A DNA stretch of 64,000 nucleotides from Bathymodiolus brooksi. Taxonomy: Eukaryota > Mollusca > Bivalvia > Mytilida > Modiolidae. The stretch lies in the NCBI GenBank assembly GCA_963680875.1, contig OY804579.1, forward strand, positions 36,007,804 to 36,071,803, given 5' to 3'. This document shows, piece by piece, positions 46,583 through 59,509 of this stretch (the first letter of the stretch is position 1; each line of letters starts with the position of its first letter). Below the pieces are notes generated by a model that saw nothing but the letters and a program-made list of their open reading frames with translations, had not been told where the DNA came from and ran no database searches. The position numbers and the translations under genes were made by a program.

Positions 46583-47990
46583 TAGCTTTCATCACTATCG
46601 TAGCGATCGGTTTTATTGGTGGAGGGAAACATGAGGAAACCACCAGTCACTGACAAACTATAGCACATAATATTATATCGTGCACATCTAGTGATGAACA
46701 CAAATCGAACTTGCTAGTTGATTGCTGATAGATGTTAATTGAATTGTGATACTATCACAACCTGAACGAATTTCATACTGCAGCGTACCCCGTGGAACAG
46801 CGGATTCATTCCAATATTTGATATGCAGACATGAATGGAGGGGAAGCAAATATGTGAAACAACATCTTGTTTTGTTTTAATTTGATAACATTTAACAGGT
46901 ATTGGACGAATTGTATCTCTGTTGAAAAAAAATATAGGGAGAATCTATCCAATTTACCGTTATTACCTTGATTGAAAAGAAATTAAATATTAAAAAAACC
47001 TATTATAAGTAATTTGGAATTGAACACAATGGCAAACAAATATTATAATTGTTTCGTTGTTTTAAAACTGCACCCAAGACACCAATATTTAATGTATTGA
47101 ATTCGACGATTACTAAATTCCCAAACTCATGATGACTGTTAAATGACAGAATGTGTGCATCTAACTGTGTCATAAACAGTGGTTGAAATGCTTAAAACAG
47201 CACTCATTATTCATTATTTTAACAAGAACGTTTCAAATAACACATGTGGTTAAATTAATATTTCTAAATATTTAATATATCTTTCTTAAATTAATGTCAA
47301 CGAATTGATTTATTATAATTTATTCACGGTAAGAAAAGATAAAAAATAAAGGCCAAAATCAATTACTTATGTCTTATTGCGTGCGGAATTTGACAAGTTA
47401 ATGAAGGGTATCATTTAACTCTAAATGGGCCATAATCACTGTAAAATGTCCCTTCTGTATTGGTGGGAGAAAGAGGTGAACGCTTAATTAATAGCCGAAC
47501 AGTCATCAAAAGCCTGGGATATACACCCCACAACGATAATTGGCGGATAATTTAACAACACATTTCTTCGCTTTGGTAATAGAATTTCTTTGTGTCAAGG
47601 TAAAAGAAGTACTTTGTTCTAAGTTGTACTCACTGTATTTAAATTTTTTATATCAAAATGACGTCACAATTCAGTCCAAATCAAGACAAATAGTTGATTA
47701 TCATATTCAATATTCTATCACTACATTTTAACATTTTAGGCAAAATGGAACTTTTTATATACCTGTTTGTCTTGCAATCTCTGCTTGTTTTTCGGATTAA
47801 GATGCATTGGTTTTAGCCTTTACTTTTTTTTTAGCAAAAGGGGTTCAATGGTGCCATATGTTTGGAGAGAGATGCTAAATACCTGTTGCACCGAATCTGA
47901 ATGCAGAATTGCTATGGAGTTAAATATGTCCTGATTATGTTATTGTGATTGACAATTGTCTTACCACGGTTATAGTTCATGGAGAGGTGT
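46583..47990. other. AT-rich intergenic DNA, nothing recognised
   Basis: No domain-bearing open frame. The 63-codon stretch at 47540-47731 is not supported. Confidence 0.5.
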
Positions 47991-47994
47991 ACTC

Positions 47995-48110
47995 GATACA
48001 ACATCGGTGGTTTTCTCCCCGTACTTTGGTTTCCTCCACCATTATAAACTGACAGCCTCGATATAACTGAAATATTGTTGAAATGGCGTTAAACACCATA
48101 ACCCTTACCA
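47995..48110 (+). mobile_element. SINE 3' end
   Basis: atcggtggttttctccccgt, then cctccaccattataaactga and gatataactgaaatattgtt followed by gaaatggcgttaaacaccat, is a typical bivalve SINE tail as I remember it. The last 50 bases recur in reverse orientation at 62110-62165. A run of about 21 A residues lies downstream at 48167-48187. Confidence 0.55.
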
Positions 48111-48266
48111 CGGTTGTATTGTTCTTATCTAAATTTCCGAATCGAATATACTCAAATACCTCTTATACAAAAAAAAAAAAAAAAAAAGCATAAAGGGGAA
48201 CTATATGTACAAAATTATTTGCTATAAACAGCTGAATTGCATAAGATTTGTATATGAGATGAACAC

Positions 48267-48449
48267 ATTAATACAATTGAATGTATGATCTTTAGTTGTC
48301 CCTTTGGCAGTAATTATCAATTTTCATTAATACAATTGAATGTATGATCTTTAGTTGTCCCTTTGACAGTAATTATCAGTTTTCATTAATACAAGTGAAT
48401 GTATGATCCTTAGATGTCCTTTTGGCAGTAATTATCAGTTTTCATTACT
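48267..48449. repeat. 59-bp tandem repeat, three copies
   Basis: attaatacaattgaatgtat starts at 48267, 48326 and 48385, and a fourth start begins at 48444. Units also share gatctttagttgtccctttg and gcagtaattatca. Identity is above 90 percent. Confidence 0.9.
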
Positions 48450-48744
48450 GATCTACAATCTGTTTCCGACATGGCAGATGATTAAGCAAAATAATATATT
48501 TGAAATGTGTTGAAAGATACTGACTATCTGAAATCAGAAAATAAATATGAGGGAATACTTTCTTTTTCCATCATTATCTGATAATGTTCTTCTTAAAATA
48601 AAATAAATTCTTCGTTCAAAAGTAAATCCCATGTTCTAAAATAATCAACAGTAAGACATTTAACCAGAAAAATACACGTAGTATATTAATAACAATAATA
48701 TACAAATAATGTCAAACAACGATTAAAAATCCCATTAGTAGAAA

Positions 48745-48905
48745 TGGTGGCAAATTCGATACCCCTAACACACATATACATGACCTCTAAATCTCAAGGC
48801 TTTGTACAGGCACTTCAATAAAAAGTGGCGTGGGATCATCTAGTTTTATGGACCAATGCCTCCCCCTTCTCATGATGCGGTCGTGCAAGTGTTTACCACG
48901 TGTGA
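48745..48905 (+). repeat. dispersed repeat family B, copy 3
   Basis: gatacccctaacacacat, ggcacttcaataaaaagtgg and ctcatgatgcggtcgtgcaa match copies 1 and 2. A premature in-frame stop and divergence argue against coding. Confidence 0.55.
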
Positions 48906-49320
48906 TTGATTGTTGTTTAGCGCCAAATCAGCAACAGTATTACAACCATTTTCATGTGGAAGTCAAGTTTAGAAACATTAAATCTTGTAGGTAAACGTTG
49001 GTGCCAAAATGGGTCTATAGACGGATGTCTTGATTGCTATGGAAGAGTTTTGTTTAAAAAATGGCAACACATACTCCTAAGGAACTGTAAATCACTTGGA
49101 GCGAAAGCAAGTTGCGTCGTTCGTGCAAGGACCGTGTTATTATCCAAACACTCAATTGAATCCAGTTCTTTTTATTCGACCAGCACAACAAACAGACGTG
49201 TCTTTCGGAAAGATTGTACCACTTACCGGAAAAAAAACTTTAAAGTAATTGAACATCGCTTTTATTGCTGTTCTACGATTCACCCACAGTAGGATCTTCA
49301 ACAATGGGCATACTTCATAC
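48906..49320. other. intergenic open frame of unknown origin
   Basis: A 112-codon open frame (48954-49292, plus) begins MWKSSLETLNLVGKRWCQNG and has several Cys residues. I recognise no domain and no splice context. It may be part of an unannotated repeat. Confidence 0.3.
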
Positions 49321-49404
49321 CATAAAATGATCGTGAAACTGCCCCTAGCCTTAAGTTCAGTACATAAAATGATGGTGAAACTGCCCCTAGCCTGAAGTTC
49401 AGTG
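49321..49404. repeat. 42-bp duplication, two copies
   Basis: cataaaatgatcgtgaaact at 49321 and cataaaatgatggtgaaact at 49363 both continue gcccctagcct.aagttcagt. Confidence 0.85.
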
Positions 49405-50640
49405 CTACTCTTTACCTCTGTCAGCAAACGTTACATCTCAACATCTTTGTCGTTTTAATATTATTTTGTGTATATAATATTATGTTTAGTGTTACTAACA
49501 TTTGCTATGACTAGCGTTTGTTTTTGTTGTTCTGATATTGAGGTCAATATCGCTTTATGAATGACGAGTCCATATGTATTTCAAACATCTGCGTTAGTGA
49601 AACAATTTAAATCAATGGACTCTATATGTATTTGCTGATGTCATCATTTTGTACACGTGTTCTTTGAGGAGATGACAAATATAGATTTTTTACTTGATAC
49701 AGGCTATAACAAATGAACAATATACATATATATCGTAGTTCAACTATTTACAAATAAATATATAACTATATCGGTCAAGAACATAAGCTGAAGGGCGGGA
49801 TTACGTTTACATTTATACTAGGGCACCATGTGTACCCATCAAAAACACATTTACTGTCAATGACATGAACAACATGAATACAAATGCTTATCTGTGTTGC
49901 TTATAACCACATTTTCCTGTGTTCAATTTTCAAGTGTAAGTCGGAGGTTTCCTTTGTTAATTTTTACCCTAAGTGTAAGTTGCAGTTTTCATGTGTTTAT
50001 TTTGAACTCAAAATGTCATGTGAAGCTTTGCTATGTTTATTTTTTAAATTATCTGCAATATTGAATGTTCTCCTAACTGTGTTTCCACCGATATTTTATT
50101 TCCTTCTACCTGAAAATAAATGGAATTGAGAATCCCTGACTAGATGGATTATAATGTGATCCAACAATTAGCTATGAGAACCTTTAACATGTAATACGCC
50201 TGTCATTATGTAAAACTAATATTAGTACTCTAATACCATTGTGTATTGCACCATGACTTTTAAATATGAATTAACCTCTGGGTTTGATTCAAAAATAGAC
50301 GAGATAACCCTTTGATTATAAGATGTCCATCATGCGAGGTACATTGCACTAGTTTTCAATGGATATATAAAACAAGGTTATATACACGAACACTTCCGCC
50401 AATGAACGACATCTTCATACCATAATATTACACCTTCGAAGTATTTCAGTTGTGCAAAACTCCCGTCAAACAATATAAGCATTCATTGATACAACTTTCA
50501 TTTATATAATCACAAACAGTCAATGTACATCTGGATACACGACCCTGAGGGAGTGCGTGAATATGGAAAACATGACGTAGCTTCCATTGTTTTGAAGAAG
50601 ACCATGCCAGCTCCTTACGTAAAATACAACTTGTGAGCAG
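49405..50640. other. AT-rich intergenic DNA
   Basis: Nothing recognised. The open stretches at 49884-50129 and 50446-50643 have no supporting features. Confidence 0.5.
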
Positions 50641-50644
50641 CACT

Positions 50645-50840
50645 TAGGAGTGGTCGTTGGTGGTCCGTTGCCAGGCAAAAATTCACACCCTTATCAATCC
50701 TGTCTTTAACTTTGGGAGACCAATGCCATAGAATCATATCTGTACTACCTCACTACCAATATAAATTGCTACTTGCCAACTTGTTCATTTCAATAGCTAA
50801 AATACTCATTTGACGTTAAACAACAATCGATCAATTCATC
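50645..50840 (+). mobile_element. degenerate SINE, tail with gacgttaaacaacaatc
   Basis: atagctaaaatactcatttg followed by acgttaaacaacaatcgatc resembles the SINE tails at 54305-54375 and 59930-59965. The upstream part (gttgccaggcaaaaattcac) weakly resembles 55230-55260. Confidence 0.4.
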
Positions 50841-51395
50841 TATTGATATATGAACATGTTTTAAAACTAAAAACGGCAAAAATATTGTAAGACGCACTCT
50901 ACTTTCTTAGCCTTGTAGCAATGTTAATTTCAAAGGTGTCTGTTATTTATTAAGTACGTATGATTATAATAATAGTTCTTATGTACTGAAGGGAGTATTT
51001 ACGTCAAACATCGATACATGGGTCCAACACAGTCATATTGGCCTTGTTAATTTTGTGACCCAGAACTGAACAGTTAATTGTTATATGTCTGCTGTAAAGT
51101 TTGTCTGTAAACACAAGAAGCCAATTGTTTTTATAGGTTCATATGGTTCTTTGTAGCATTTTATCAGTAATTCATCTAATAAATTGATAATTTGGTCGAT
51201 ATAACACGTTTATATCAATTTACTATCATAAAGTAATATCTTTCTACACGAATCAAAAAATTATTAAAAAAATATGTGATAATTTTATAAAATTTTCTTT
51301 CATGAAAGTACTCGAAAAACTTATCGATGTTATTTAAACACATTAACAGCATTTTGTATATCAAACCTATCTTGAAAAGAAAATTAGACAAAATT
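50841..51395. other. AT-rich intergenic DNA, nothing recognised
   Basis: No exon, repeat or motif of note. Confidence 0.5.
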
Positions 51396-51589
51396 GATGT
51401 GGTATATCTTCCCTCCCAGCTTGGGGCCAAATGTTCTCGACTTGAACCTTACCCCTAGAAATATTGACAGATACAACTTGGCGCTCAGTCAGTTTCTACC
51501 TGTCCTGAAACACTTTGACCATCTTCATGATATATATATATATCACGATAGAACTCCCTCAGGCAGAGGTGACCATTGTCGATTTTGGC

Positions 51590-51740
51590 TATCCTGTTTA
51601 GGCCCTTTGGTTTTATTGCTCCCAAACACTTTTAAATTATTTCGCTTTCAAATCTTTCAGGCTTGACCGTACCTGGTGAACGTTATTCCAGAAACGCGTT
51701 GTGCGCACTAAATTTGATATCTAAGTTTTTATTTTAATGG
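51590..51740 (+). repeat. dispersed mussel-type repeat, copy 1
   Basis: cgtacctggtgaacgttatt then ccagaaacgcgttgtgcgca and ctaaatttgatatctaagtt closely match 53163-53230. I remember similar aaacgcgt-containing sequences as abundant in mussel genomes. Confidence 0.55.
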
Positions 51741-52082
51741 GGTAACAAACAAAACCAAATTAATGTGGACGCATTACTTCGTTTATACATGATTCAAGTC
51801 GATCTTGTATAATATTTTACGTACCCTTTTCCTGTATCTCTGTTATGACATATATCAATCTTACTTTATTTTATTAATCTTTGTCTGTTTTTAATATTTT
51901 TTGCCTGTCTTCTTTTTATAAAAAGGTATATATTTATCAAGTACATGTTCGTCCATCACTCTGAATAAATAGCTCGCAAGAATAATGTCGTTTACACATC
52001 TATATTTTGTATACAAGTATCAAGTGGTGACAGTGAACAAGATGACGAAATTGAATATTTTACTTATGTTTGATTATTGTTA

Positions 52083-52865
52083 TGATATTACTAAGCACTA
52101 AAATATGTTCCGATGAAATGTCTCAAAAACATATTATTACTAAACACTAAAATATGTTCTGATGAAATGTTTCAAAAATATAATATTACTAAACAATAAA
52201 ATATGTTCCGATGAAATATCTCAAAAATATATTATTACTAAACAATAAAATATGTTCTGATGAAATATCTCAAAAACATATTATTACTAAACAATAAAAT
52301 ATATTCTGATGAAATGTCTCAAAAATATAATATTACTAAACAATAAAATATGATCTGATGAAATGTCTCAAAAATATAATATTACTAAACAATAAAATAT
52401 GTTCTGATGAAATATCTCAAAAATATATTATTACTAAACAATAAAATATGTTCTGATGAAATGTCTCAAAAATATAATATTACTAAACAATAAAATATGA
52501 TCTGATGAAATGTCTCAAAAATATAATATTACTAAACAATAAAATATGTTCCGATGAAATATCTCAAAAATATATTATTACTAAACAATAAAATATGTTC
52601 TGATGAAATATCTCAAAAACATATTATTACTAAACAATAAAATATGTTCTGATGAAATGTCTCAAAAATATAATATTACTAAACAATAAAATATGATCTG
52701 ATGAAATGTCTCAAAAATATAATATTACTAAACAATAAAATATGTTCTGATGAAATATCTCAAAAATATAATACTACTAAACAATAAAATATGTTCTGAT
52801 GAAATATCTCAAAACATATTATTACTAAACAATAAAATATGTTCTGATGAAATGTCTCAAAAACA
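52083..52865. repeat. 49-bp AT-rich tandem array, about 16 copies
   Basis: The unit is aaaatatgttctgatgaaat, gtctcaaaaatataatatta, ctaaacaat (49 bp). The variants gttccg, gttctg and gatctg, and atgtctc versus atatctc, recur in the same order after seven units, suggesting a block duplication of about 343 bp. No frame stays open. Confidence 0.9.
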
Positions 52866-53144
52866 AGGTTGTTACTCATCTATGTGATAATTTGGAGTTT
52901 TCTTATGATGTGCTGCAGCATGACACCATGACCTGATTCTGACCTATTACACACAAATAAGGCTTAACACATTATTTCTCTGAACGTAAGAATGTGACAT
53001 ATTTGAAGTGAAAATGAGATTGCTATCGATAAATCTCCAATGATGATTGTATTATCTGTAATTGGTTGCAATCTCTAATTATCAATAAATATAGCAATGA
53101 CTTGACCTAAGTAGTTTCTTATTTGTCAGTATATACTTGTTTCA
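52866..53144. other. intergenic, nothing recognised
   Basis: AT-rich single-copy-looking DNA between the array and the next dispersed repeat. Confidence 0.5.
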
Positions 53145-53149
53145 CTATC

Positions 53150-53230
53150 TTTTGACTATGAGCGTACCTGATGAATGTTATTGCAGAGACGCGTCGTGCG
53201 CACTAAATTAGATATCTACGTTTTTATTAC
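53150..53230 (+). repeat. dispersed mussel-type repeat, copy 2
   Basis: cgtacctgatgaatgttatt then gcagagacgcgtcgtgcgca and ctaaattagatatctacgtt is about 85-90 percent identical to copy 1 and in the same orientation. Confidence 0.55.
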
Positions 53231-54289
53231 GCCAGGAATGGGTAGTATTATATTAGTTCAATCATTACTACTTTTCTACAATTTTGTAAATTTGAACCTA
53301 TTTTCTTGAAGTTGAACACGTCTGCTTTTGGGGGAAGTATAAATTTGCAAAGTAAATAAGATATCCTGCCAGAAATCATACAGAAAAAGTAAATTTTATA
53401 ACGACATATAAGGTGAAACCCTCATGCTACACCCGTTGTATATCAATAGGTTTTCATTTCACCGATGTGGTATACAATCCGACTTTATGCTAACCACGGT
53501 GCATAGAAATATCAAAAAGGGAGATTTAACTTCCTATATTCGCGTTACTATGGAAGAACTGCCAGAATAGGTAGCGGTCATTGACCTGAAAATATGTTAT
53601 TAGGTCGCTATTTTAGGACGAATTAATGAAAAGCTCTATAATATTTACATAACTAATATACGAAGAGCCTTGGCAAATCTTCTTTGTAAGAAGGCTTACC
53701 TTCCCAGCTGGTATTTATGAAAATGCCCGAAAAACTGTAGAAGAATTGCTGAAAACTAAACCACTTTCAACGTTTGTGGAAAATATGAAATGTATTTCCC
53801 AGCAAAATATATCATTAGTTCTGTATTTCTATGAATATGAAAAATATGTGAATAAGAATTGATATATTTCTGAAATTGAAATACCGTATATGAAATGTGG
53901 ATGGCGAATTCACGTTATCGAAGTACCAGGTACACGCCATACTAAAGTATGGAAGCTACCTCTCCCCCGAGATAGAAATAGGCCATGATATCTCTGATAC
54001 GGAGAATAACCTGAAAAATGGTCGTAGGACTAATAAACCCATAATGTGCCCAAAGGACAGGTCTTAAATACATTGTAATGTCTTAGGTTCTTGTATATTA
54101 AGAAACTTGCAAAACAAGTAACAGTTGGTTAGGAATGGTCATCCGAGGCTCCTTCATTTGTAATCCACGAACACGCTCGTGGACATAGTAACCCTGACAA
54201 GTGAAAATACAACACGTGACCATAAAATAAATCCGAACAGTCTTTGTATAATGGACAATCAAATATCCGTCTACATGCCTACCCTTTTT
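53231..54289. other. AT-rich intergenic DNA, nothing recognised
   Basis: No open frame with a domain, no clear repeat. Confidence 0.5.
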
Positions 54290-54374
54290 CCTGTAGGAAA
54301 TGTTATATATAAACTTGTTATCATCATGAATATAGCCGAAATACTCCTCACTTGACGTTAAACAATAATCGAAC
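54290..54374 (+). mobile_element. SINE 3' tail
   Basis: atgaatatagccgaaatact, cctcacttgacgttaaacaa and taatcgaacaatc match the tail at 50790-50840 and, more loosely, 59930-59965. Confidence 0.45.
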
Positions 54375-54540
54375 AATCAGAAGTAGCATGGCAAAAATTA
54401 AAACAGGAATAGACAAAACAAGCTATCAACCAATCAGAAGAACCCTTTCAAAAAATTTAAACATGAATAGACAAAATAAGCAAACAACCAATCAGAAGAA
54501 GTGGCATTGCAAAGAATTAAAACAGGAATAGACAAAACAA
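54375..54540. repeat. 57-58-bp tandem repeat, nearly three copies
   Basis: aatcagaag starts at 54375, 54432 and 54490. Each is followed by aaaattaaaacaggaatag or a close variant and then acaaaacaa. It directly follows the SINE tail. Confidence 0.8.
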
Positions 54541-56660
54541 CACCAGCAGCACCAAATCTTAAAGAACAAATTATTATACTGCTATTGTTTATCATCTTAA
54601 ACTAAGTGTTTTATTATTTTAAACTAAGTGTGGTATTTAAAAACAATTATAAACAAAAACAACTTTATGTCTGTTGGTCGTTGTTGAGTAGAAGAAGATA
54701 ATCATGTACATTTTTGTATTATTTACGAATTTAAACTTAGGAAACTTTGGGAAAAACATGTCAGATGTGAGAGAGGTCAACAAGTTTCGTGACTATGTTT
54801 TTTTCAAGCATAAGACAGTTCTAGTGTTGATAACACGTCGATTTTCAATGTAGATTATTTGCACCAGTTTGATGTTCTTTACAGATAAAATAAAACTAAC
54901 AGTTGTTGAACAGACTAAACTTGATGTCTTAAAATTAGGACGAGTTCTACAATGCTGTTTAACTTATCAGATTTGCATATCTTCAAAGTACAACTGAAAG
55001 CTAAGGAATATGTCATATTAAACATAAACAGCTTGGAAAAACATGAAGTTGACGAGAGAAAAAAACAAACAAAACGATATGCCAAAAACAAAAACAAAAC
55101 AAAAAATACTTAAAAGCTGGGATTAAATGAGTAACGTAAAATTCGTTTGGATAATGCAACGCTCGTTAAAGGTAAACGACAACTTGTAGTTTGTAGCGCC
55201 AAACGCGCAACATACTGTTTGTGAGGAGTAATTGGTGCCCTGCCGCAAGGCAAATTGCCCAATCCTATCTTTGTCCCGTGCTTTGTGGTATTCACACCAT
55301 CCAACCGTAGGCCATACCCAGAGTAATCTTGTTTACCTGGTTTATTGTATGGAAACGTCTTCTTGGCATTAATGAAGTTGAAATAATGTTCAATGGACAA
55401 TCAATCGATTTGTGTAGTTCATATTTGTGCCTCAATTATTAGATAGTTTGATTGATTTTGTATTTGGCTCGTCCTGTAAAACTAGCGGCTCTATTGCCAA
55501 TTGGGAGGGGTTGTAACCCGTAACGAAAAATAAATAATTCTGTTTTTAAACCTGGGGTTCCCCTCAACAGCTTGGGTGATTCAATCGTATCTGATAAAGC
55601 ATACAATATAACCGGATATCAGCGGCGAATGTTCTATATTTGTGACTGTCCACTTATCCAGGACTGATAGATTTCAACGACACCACAAGAAATAGAGACA
55701 AATATCTAAATTTGAGATGAAAAAAGAATTGAGAACAACTGAGTCAAGTGAAGATAGTAGTCCATTATTGACCATTTTCATCCCAGATTGATTCAAACAG
55801 CCTTTGAAAACGATCAGGTTGTAAAATGGGAAATGGATTTATGATATCGTTATATTATAGATAATTGATTTCTGCCTGGCTGTTTAGTTTGTCTGATTAG
55901 ACAAAGACACTCAAAACAATAACACTCAAGGAAACAGGTATCATGTTATCAAGTGATTACTGCAATGCCTTAAAGACAATAACAAAAACACACTATAAAA
56001 CCTCTTAACAAACACTTCATCTCACTATGGTCAATACTTAACACTACGTTGGGGTTAATACCATAAAAAGGTTTTACGTCAGTGAAACACGACTGACTTC
56101 TAAATGTGATATTATTATTATCTCTTAACTGAACAAAAAGTATGTTAAGTACATATAATGTAATTGTCTTATTGAAACACCATCTTTAAACCGACTTACA
56201 AATTGAGAGTCAATCAATAAAAGCCAATCCGAATAAAACAGGACATGACAGACAATCAACAATAGTTGGATATGTTATTACGTCTATAACATGTTGTATT
56301 GCTTTTTGTCTAACAAAAAACAAAAACGGAAGTATGTGAAAGGTTTTTTTTATTTAATTGACCCGTTTTCAATAAACTCACCCTTTCTAATACGCCTTCC
56401 ACGTTAAAACAACCTTATATTAACGAGTTTAGGACAGGTAGTCGTCTTGGACCGTTTATGTAGGGATTGAAGTCTAAACAGTATTAATTTGATACAAATA
56501 TCATTTTACAAATCGATGAATGAAACTAATATAGATTATTAGATGATAAACGACAGACATCTGAGATACAATACAATTACACGAGCTGCACAATTAAAGG
56601 ATCTTTAGAAAATTATATTAGATAGCTATACATACAGACATAGCATAAATGTTCTGTTAC
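54541..56660. other. AT-rich intergenic DNA with a possible old SINE body
   Basis: 55190-55330 contains gtagcgccaaacgcgcaaca and ccctgccgcaaggcaaattg, words that look like degraded SINE sequence. The frame at 55110-55400 (minus) covers it and shows no domain. No gene was recognised. Confidence 0.4.
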
Positions 56661-56663
56661 ACG

Positions 56664-57450
56664 GAGGTTTGACTGATGATTAATCGGTCATAATATGTAT
56701 AAACTAATGCATGATGTTTCACTGACCAGCAATCAGTCATAGTACGTAGGGACTGATGTCTAATGGGATTACTGCTCAGCAACCAGCCATATTACGCAAG
56801 GACCGGTGTCTGATGGGTTGACTGATCAGCAACCAGCCATATTACGTAAGGACTGGTGTCTGATGGGTTGACTGATCAGCAACAAGCCATATTACGTAAG
56901 GACCGGTGTCTGATGCGTTGACAGATCAGCAATCGGCCATAGTACGTAGGGACTGGTGTCTGATGCGTTGACAGATCAGCAACCAGCCATATTACGTAAG
57001 GACCGGTGTCTGATGCGTTGACAGATCAGCAATCGGCCATAGTACGTAGGGACTGGTGTCTGATGCGTTGACAGATCAGCAATCGGCCATATTACGTAAG
57101 GACTGGTGTCTGATGCGTTGACAGATCAGCAACCAGCCATATTACGTAAGGACCGGTGTCTGATGGGTTGACTGATCAGCAACAAGCCATATTACGTAAG
57201 GACCGGTGTCTGATGGGTTGACAGATCAGCAATCGGCCATAAGTACGTAGGGACTGGTCTCTGATGCGTTGACTGCTCAGCAATCAACCATTAGTAAGTC
57301 GGGACTGATGTCTGATAATTTGACTGCTCAGTAATCAACCATTAGTAAGTCGGAACTGATGTCTGATAATTTGACTGATCAGCAATCAGCCATTAGCAAG
57401 TAGGGACTGATGTTTGATGGTTTGATTGACGAGTAATCAGGCATTAGTAC
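56664..57450. repeat. 50-bp minisatellite, about 15 copies
   Basis: The unit is gttgactgatcagcaaccag, ccatattacgtaaggaccgg, tgtctgatgg (50 bp). The central copies (56780-57240) are tight. The outer ones (56664-56760 and 57250-57450) are diverged, as expected of an array that turns over in the middle. Variants aacaag/aatcgg and ggaccgg/ggactgg alternate in two- and three-unit patterns. Confidence 0.9.
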
Positions 57451-58750
57451 GTATTTTGTATATAGTTGTAAAATATGAAAAACAAAAAACATACATTTTG
57501 CTTACAAAACCATCAGAACAATCCGAGAAAATACAAAAAAAGGGCAAAATCGAAATCTCCATTACTTACAGTGTGCATAGATTGTTGTCTGGTGGTTTTA
57601 CTGTGACAGAAATTAGTCCGTTATGATCTGTGATTTTACCAGTAAGTGAGACATGACTGTCGCAGCAAACATTGGTTCCTCAGTGGTAAGACTACGTTAA
57701 ACGTTAAAAAGTCATGTTTGTTTGTGCATAATTCCTGTGTTATGATTTGTTTTGTTCATATTTAAATACCCAGTAGTAATGCAGTAAATGTTAATTCAAC
57801 AACAAGTCATTTATCTTTAACAAAGAAGTAAAAAAGCTACGACATTGATTTTTGTTCGAAATCCAGAACCTCACCCCCCCCCTTCGTTTAAACCACAATT
57901 ACTAGTTCAATGGCAAACGGCCGTATACTAAGAAAATATCGCCATGACTGAAACTCGTTAATAAACACTTGATATTTAGAAATCCTTCGGTGGTTTCTTT
58001 TCAAAGGTGTAAAAGCAATTATCATAATTACAGATACATAATGACAGTTCTTTCGACCCGGAACTAGTTAACATTGACCCGGAACCAAATCAGAATGATT
58101 AATCGACGTTAGTGTTTCTGTATTATCTGGGTAGGTACTGGAAATTATCTGTTTTACATATGTATAAAACAGGCGTTCACAGAAATTAATAAAATGTACT
58201 TATATTATATCCAAGGATAATTATACTAGCGTCTGGGACAATATCACGGTACCTCTGAACCGAAGATTTCTAATATACAGATATCAATACATCGACCACC
58301 CATGCATAGCAAAATAGGTGGCATAAAAATGTTTTTACTTAATGTCTTATAAAGTATGCACATAACATGACCGGCATGATAGATAGGCATATAATAGTAA
58401 ATGGTAAAACACTTCTGACTTCTGCCCAAAACTTTCATTTTCTTGTAGATGATTAGACATGTAGATTAACGTTTAAACGTATTATCTCGGCAGATATCAA
58501 CTGCTGCACATTCTAGAGAAAACATTAAAAGATACTGATAAATGTCTTTATCTGCTTTAATTAAACTAGTTAAAAACAGATAACATAAGATAATGAAGAA
58601 ATATTTCTACTGAGAATATATATGCCGGGTCAGCAAAATGAGTCTTGTGAATTGCTAGTAACATTCCGGAAATTTTAAGTTTTTTTTTTTTAGTTTCAAA
58701 TATTGAGGTCGTGCATGATTATCCAAAAAATCTCCAAGAATCGTAATTTT
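57451..58750. other. AT-rich intergenic DNA, nothing recognised
   Basis: Short open stretches (57426-57626, 58244-58438) lack supporting features. Confidence 0.5.
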
Positions 58751-58753
58751 GTA

Positions 58754-58846
58754 GCTTGATGCAAGACAATACTCCGAAGACAATGTTAAAGAATAAATGG
58801 CTTGATGTAAGACAATACTCCGAAGAAAATGTTAAAGAATAAATGA
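58754..58846. repeat. 46-bp duplication, two copies
   Basis: gcttgatgcaagacaatact (58754) and gcttgatgtaagacaatact (58800), both continuing ccgaaga.aatgttaaagaa. Confidence 0.85.
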
Positions 58847-58849
58847 ATG

Positions 58850-59304
58850 CATTTAGATGAAATTGGCAAAATTTGTTAATAAAGTATAAATAACGACTTT
58901 AAAATAAATAATGAGAATAAAGGAGAATTTTATAAACTTAAATACAAAGTGAATAAGGTGAGATTTATAAAACTTATACAAAGTGCCTAAAAAATACAAA
59001 TTAATGATACTATACCCAATATCTCACCTCATATATAAATATAGAAAGAGAAGAAGAGATACATTTGGACGGTTTTTTTAAAACATTTCCTATCATAGTA
59101 TAGGCACTTTAAATATTAACCGCAAAATCATGTAATATAAAACATACCGATGACTTTAACAGATAATATGTGTTATATATTTCAACCCCGAAAGTAGCGA
59201 AAAATATGTTACGTTACGAAGACAATAGGCATACTTCTGTTTGTATTTAAATCAATATTTTTCAAAATGTTAAATTTTCTGGGAAAATCCTACTGGTTTT
59301 ATAA
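58850..59304. other. AT-rich intergenic DNA, nothing recognised
   Basis: No exon or repeat noted. Confidence 0.5.
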
Positions 59305-59475
59305 GTATATTAAAACCTCCCTATGTGTTCACCTCTATTAAGCAGTCACCTGTATTAAAAGATCACCCTTTTCTTGTTCTGTCATTTAAAACTTCATTGA
59401 ATTGAACCTCACCTGTCTTAAGACACCACATTTTCCTTGTCCCAAATGCGACCTCTTACTACAAGTTTGACTATG
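59305..59475. mobile_element. MITE copy 3 (cagtcaaacct family), worn ends
   Basis: attaaaacctccctatgtgt and cacctctattaagcagtcac, then ctgtattaaaagatcaccc and acaagtttgactatgta, match copies 1 and 2. The left terminal repeat has decayed. Confidence 0.65.
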
Positions 59476-59509
59476 TACCTTTTACTGGAATTTTCTTTTG
59501 ATTACGAAT

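Noticed and set aside
48954..49292. Cys-containing 112-codon protein
   Set aside because: No recognised family, start context or flanking splice sites; kept only as an unexplained open frame.
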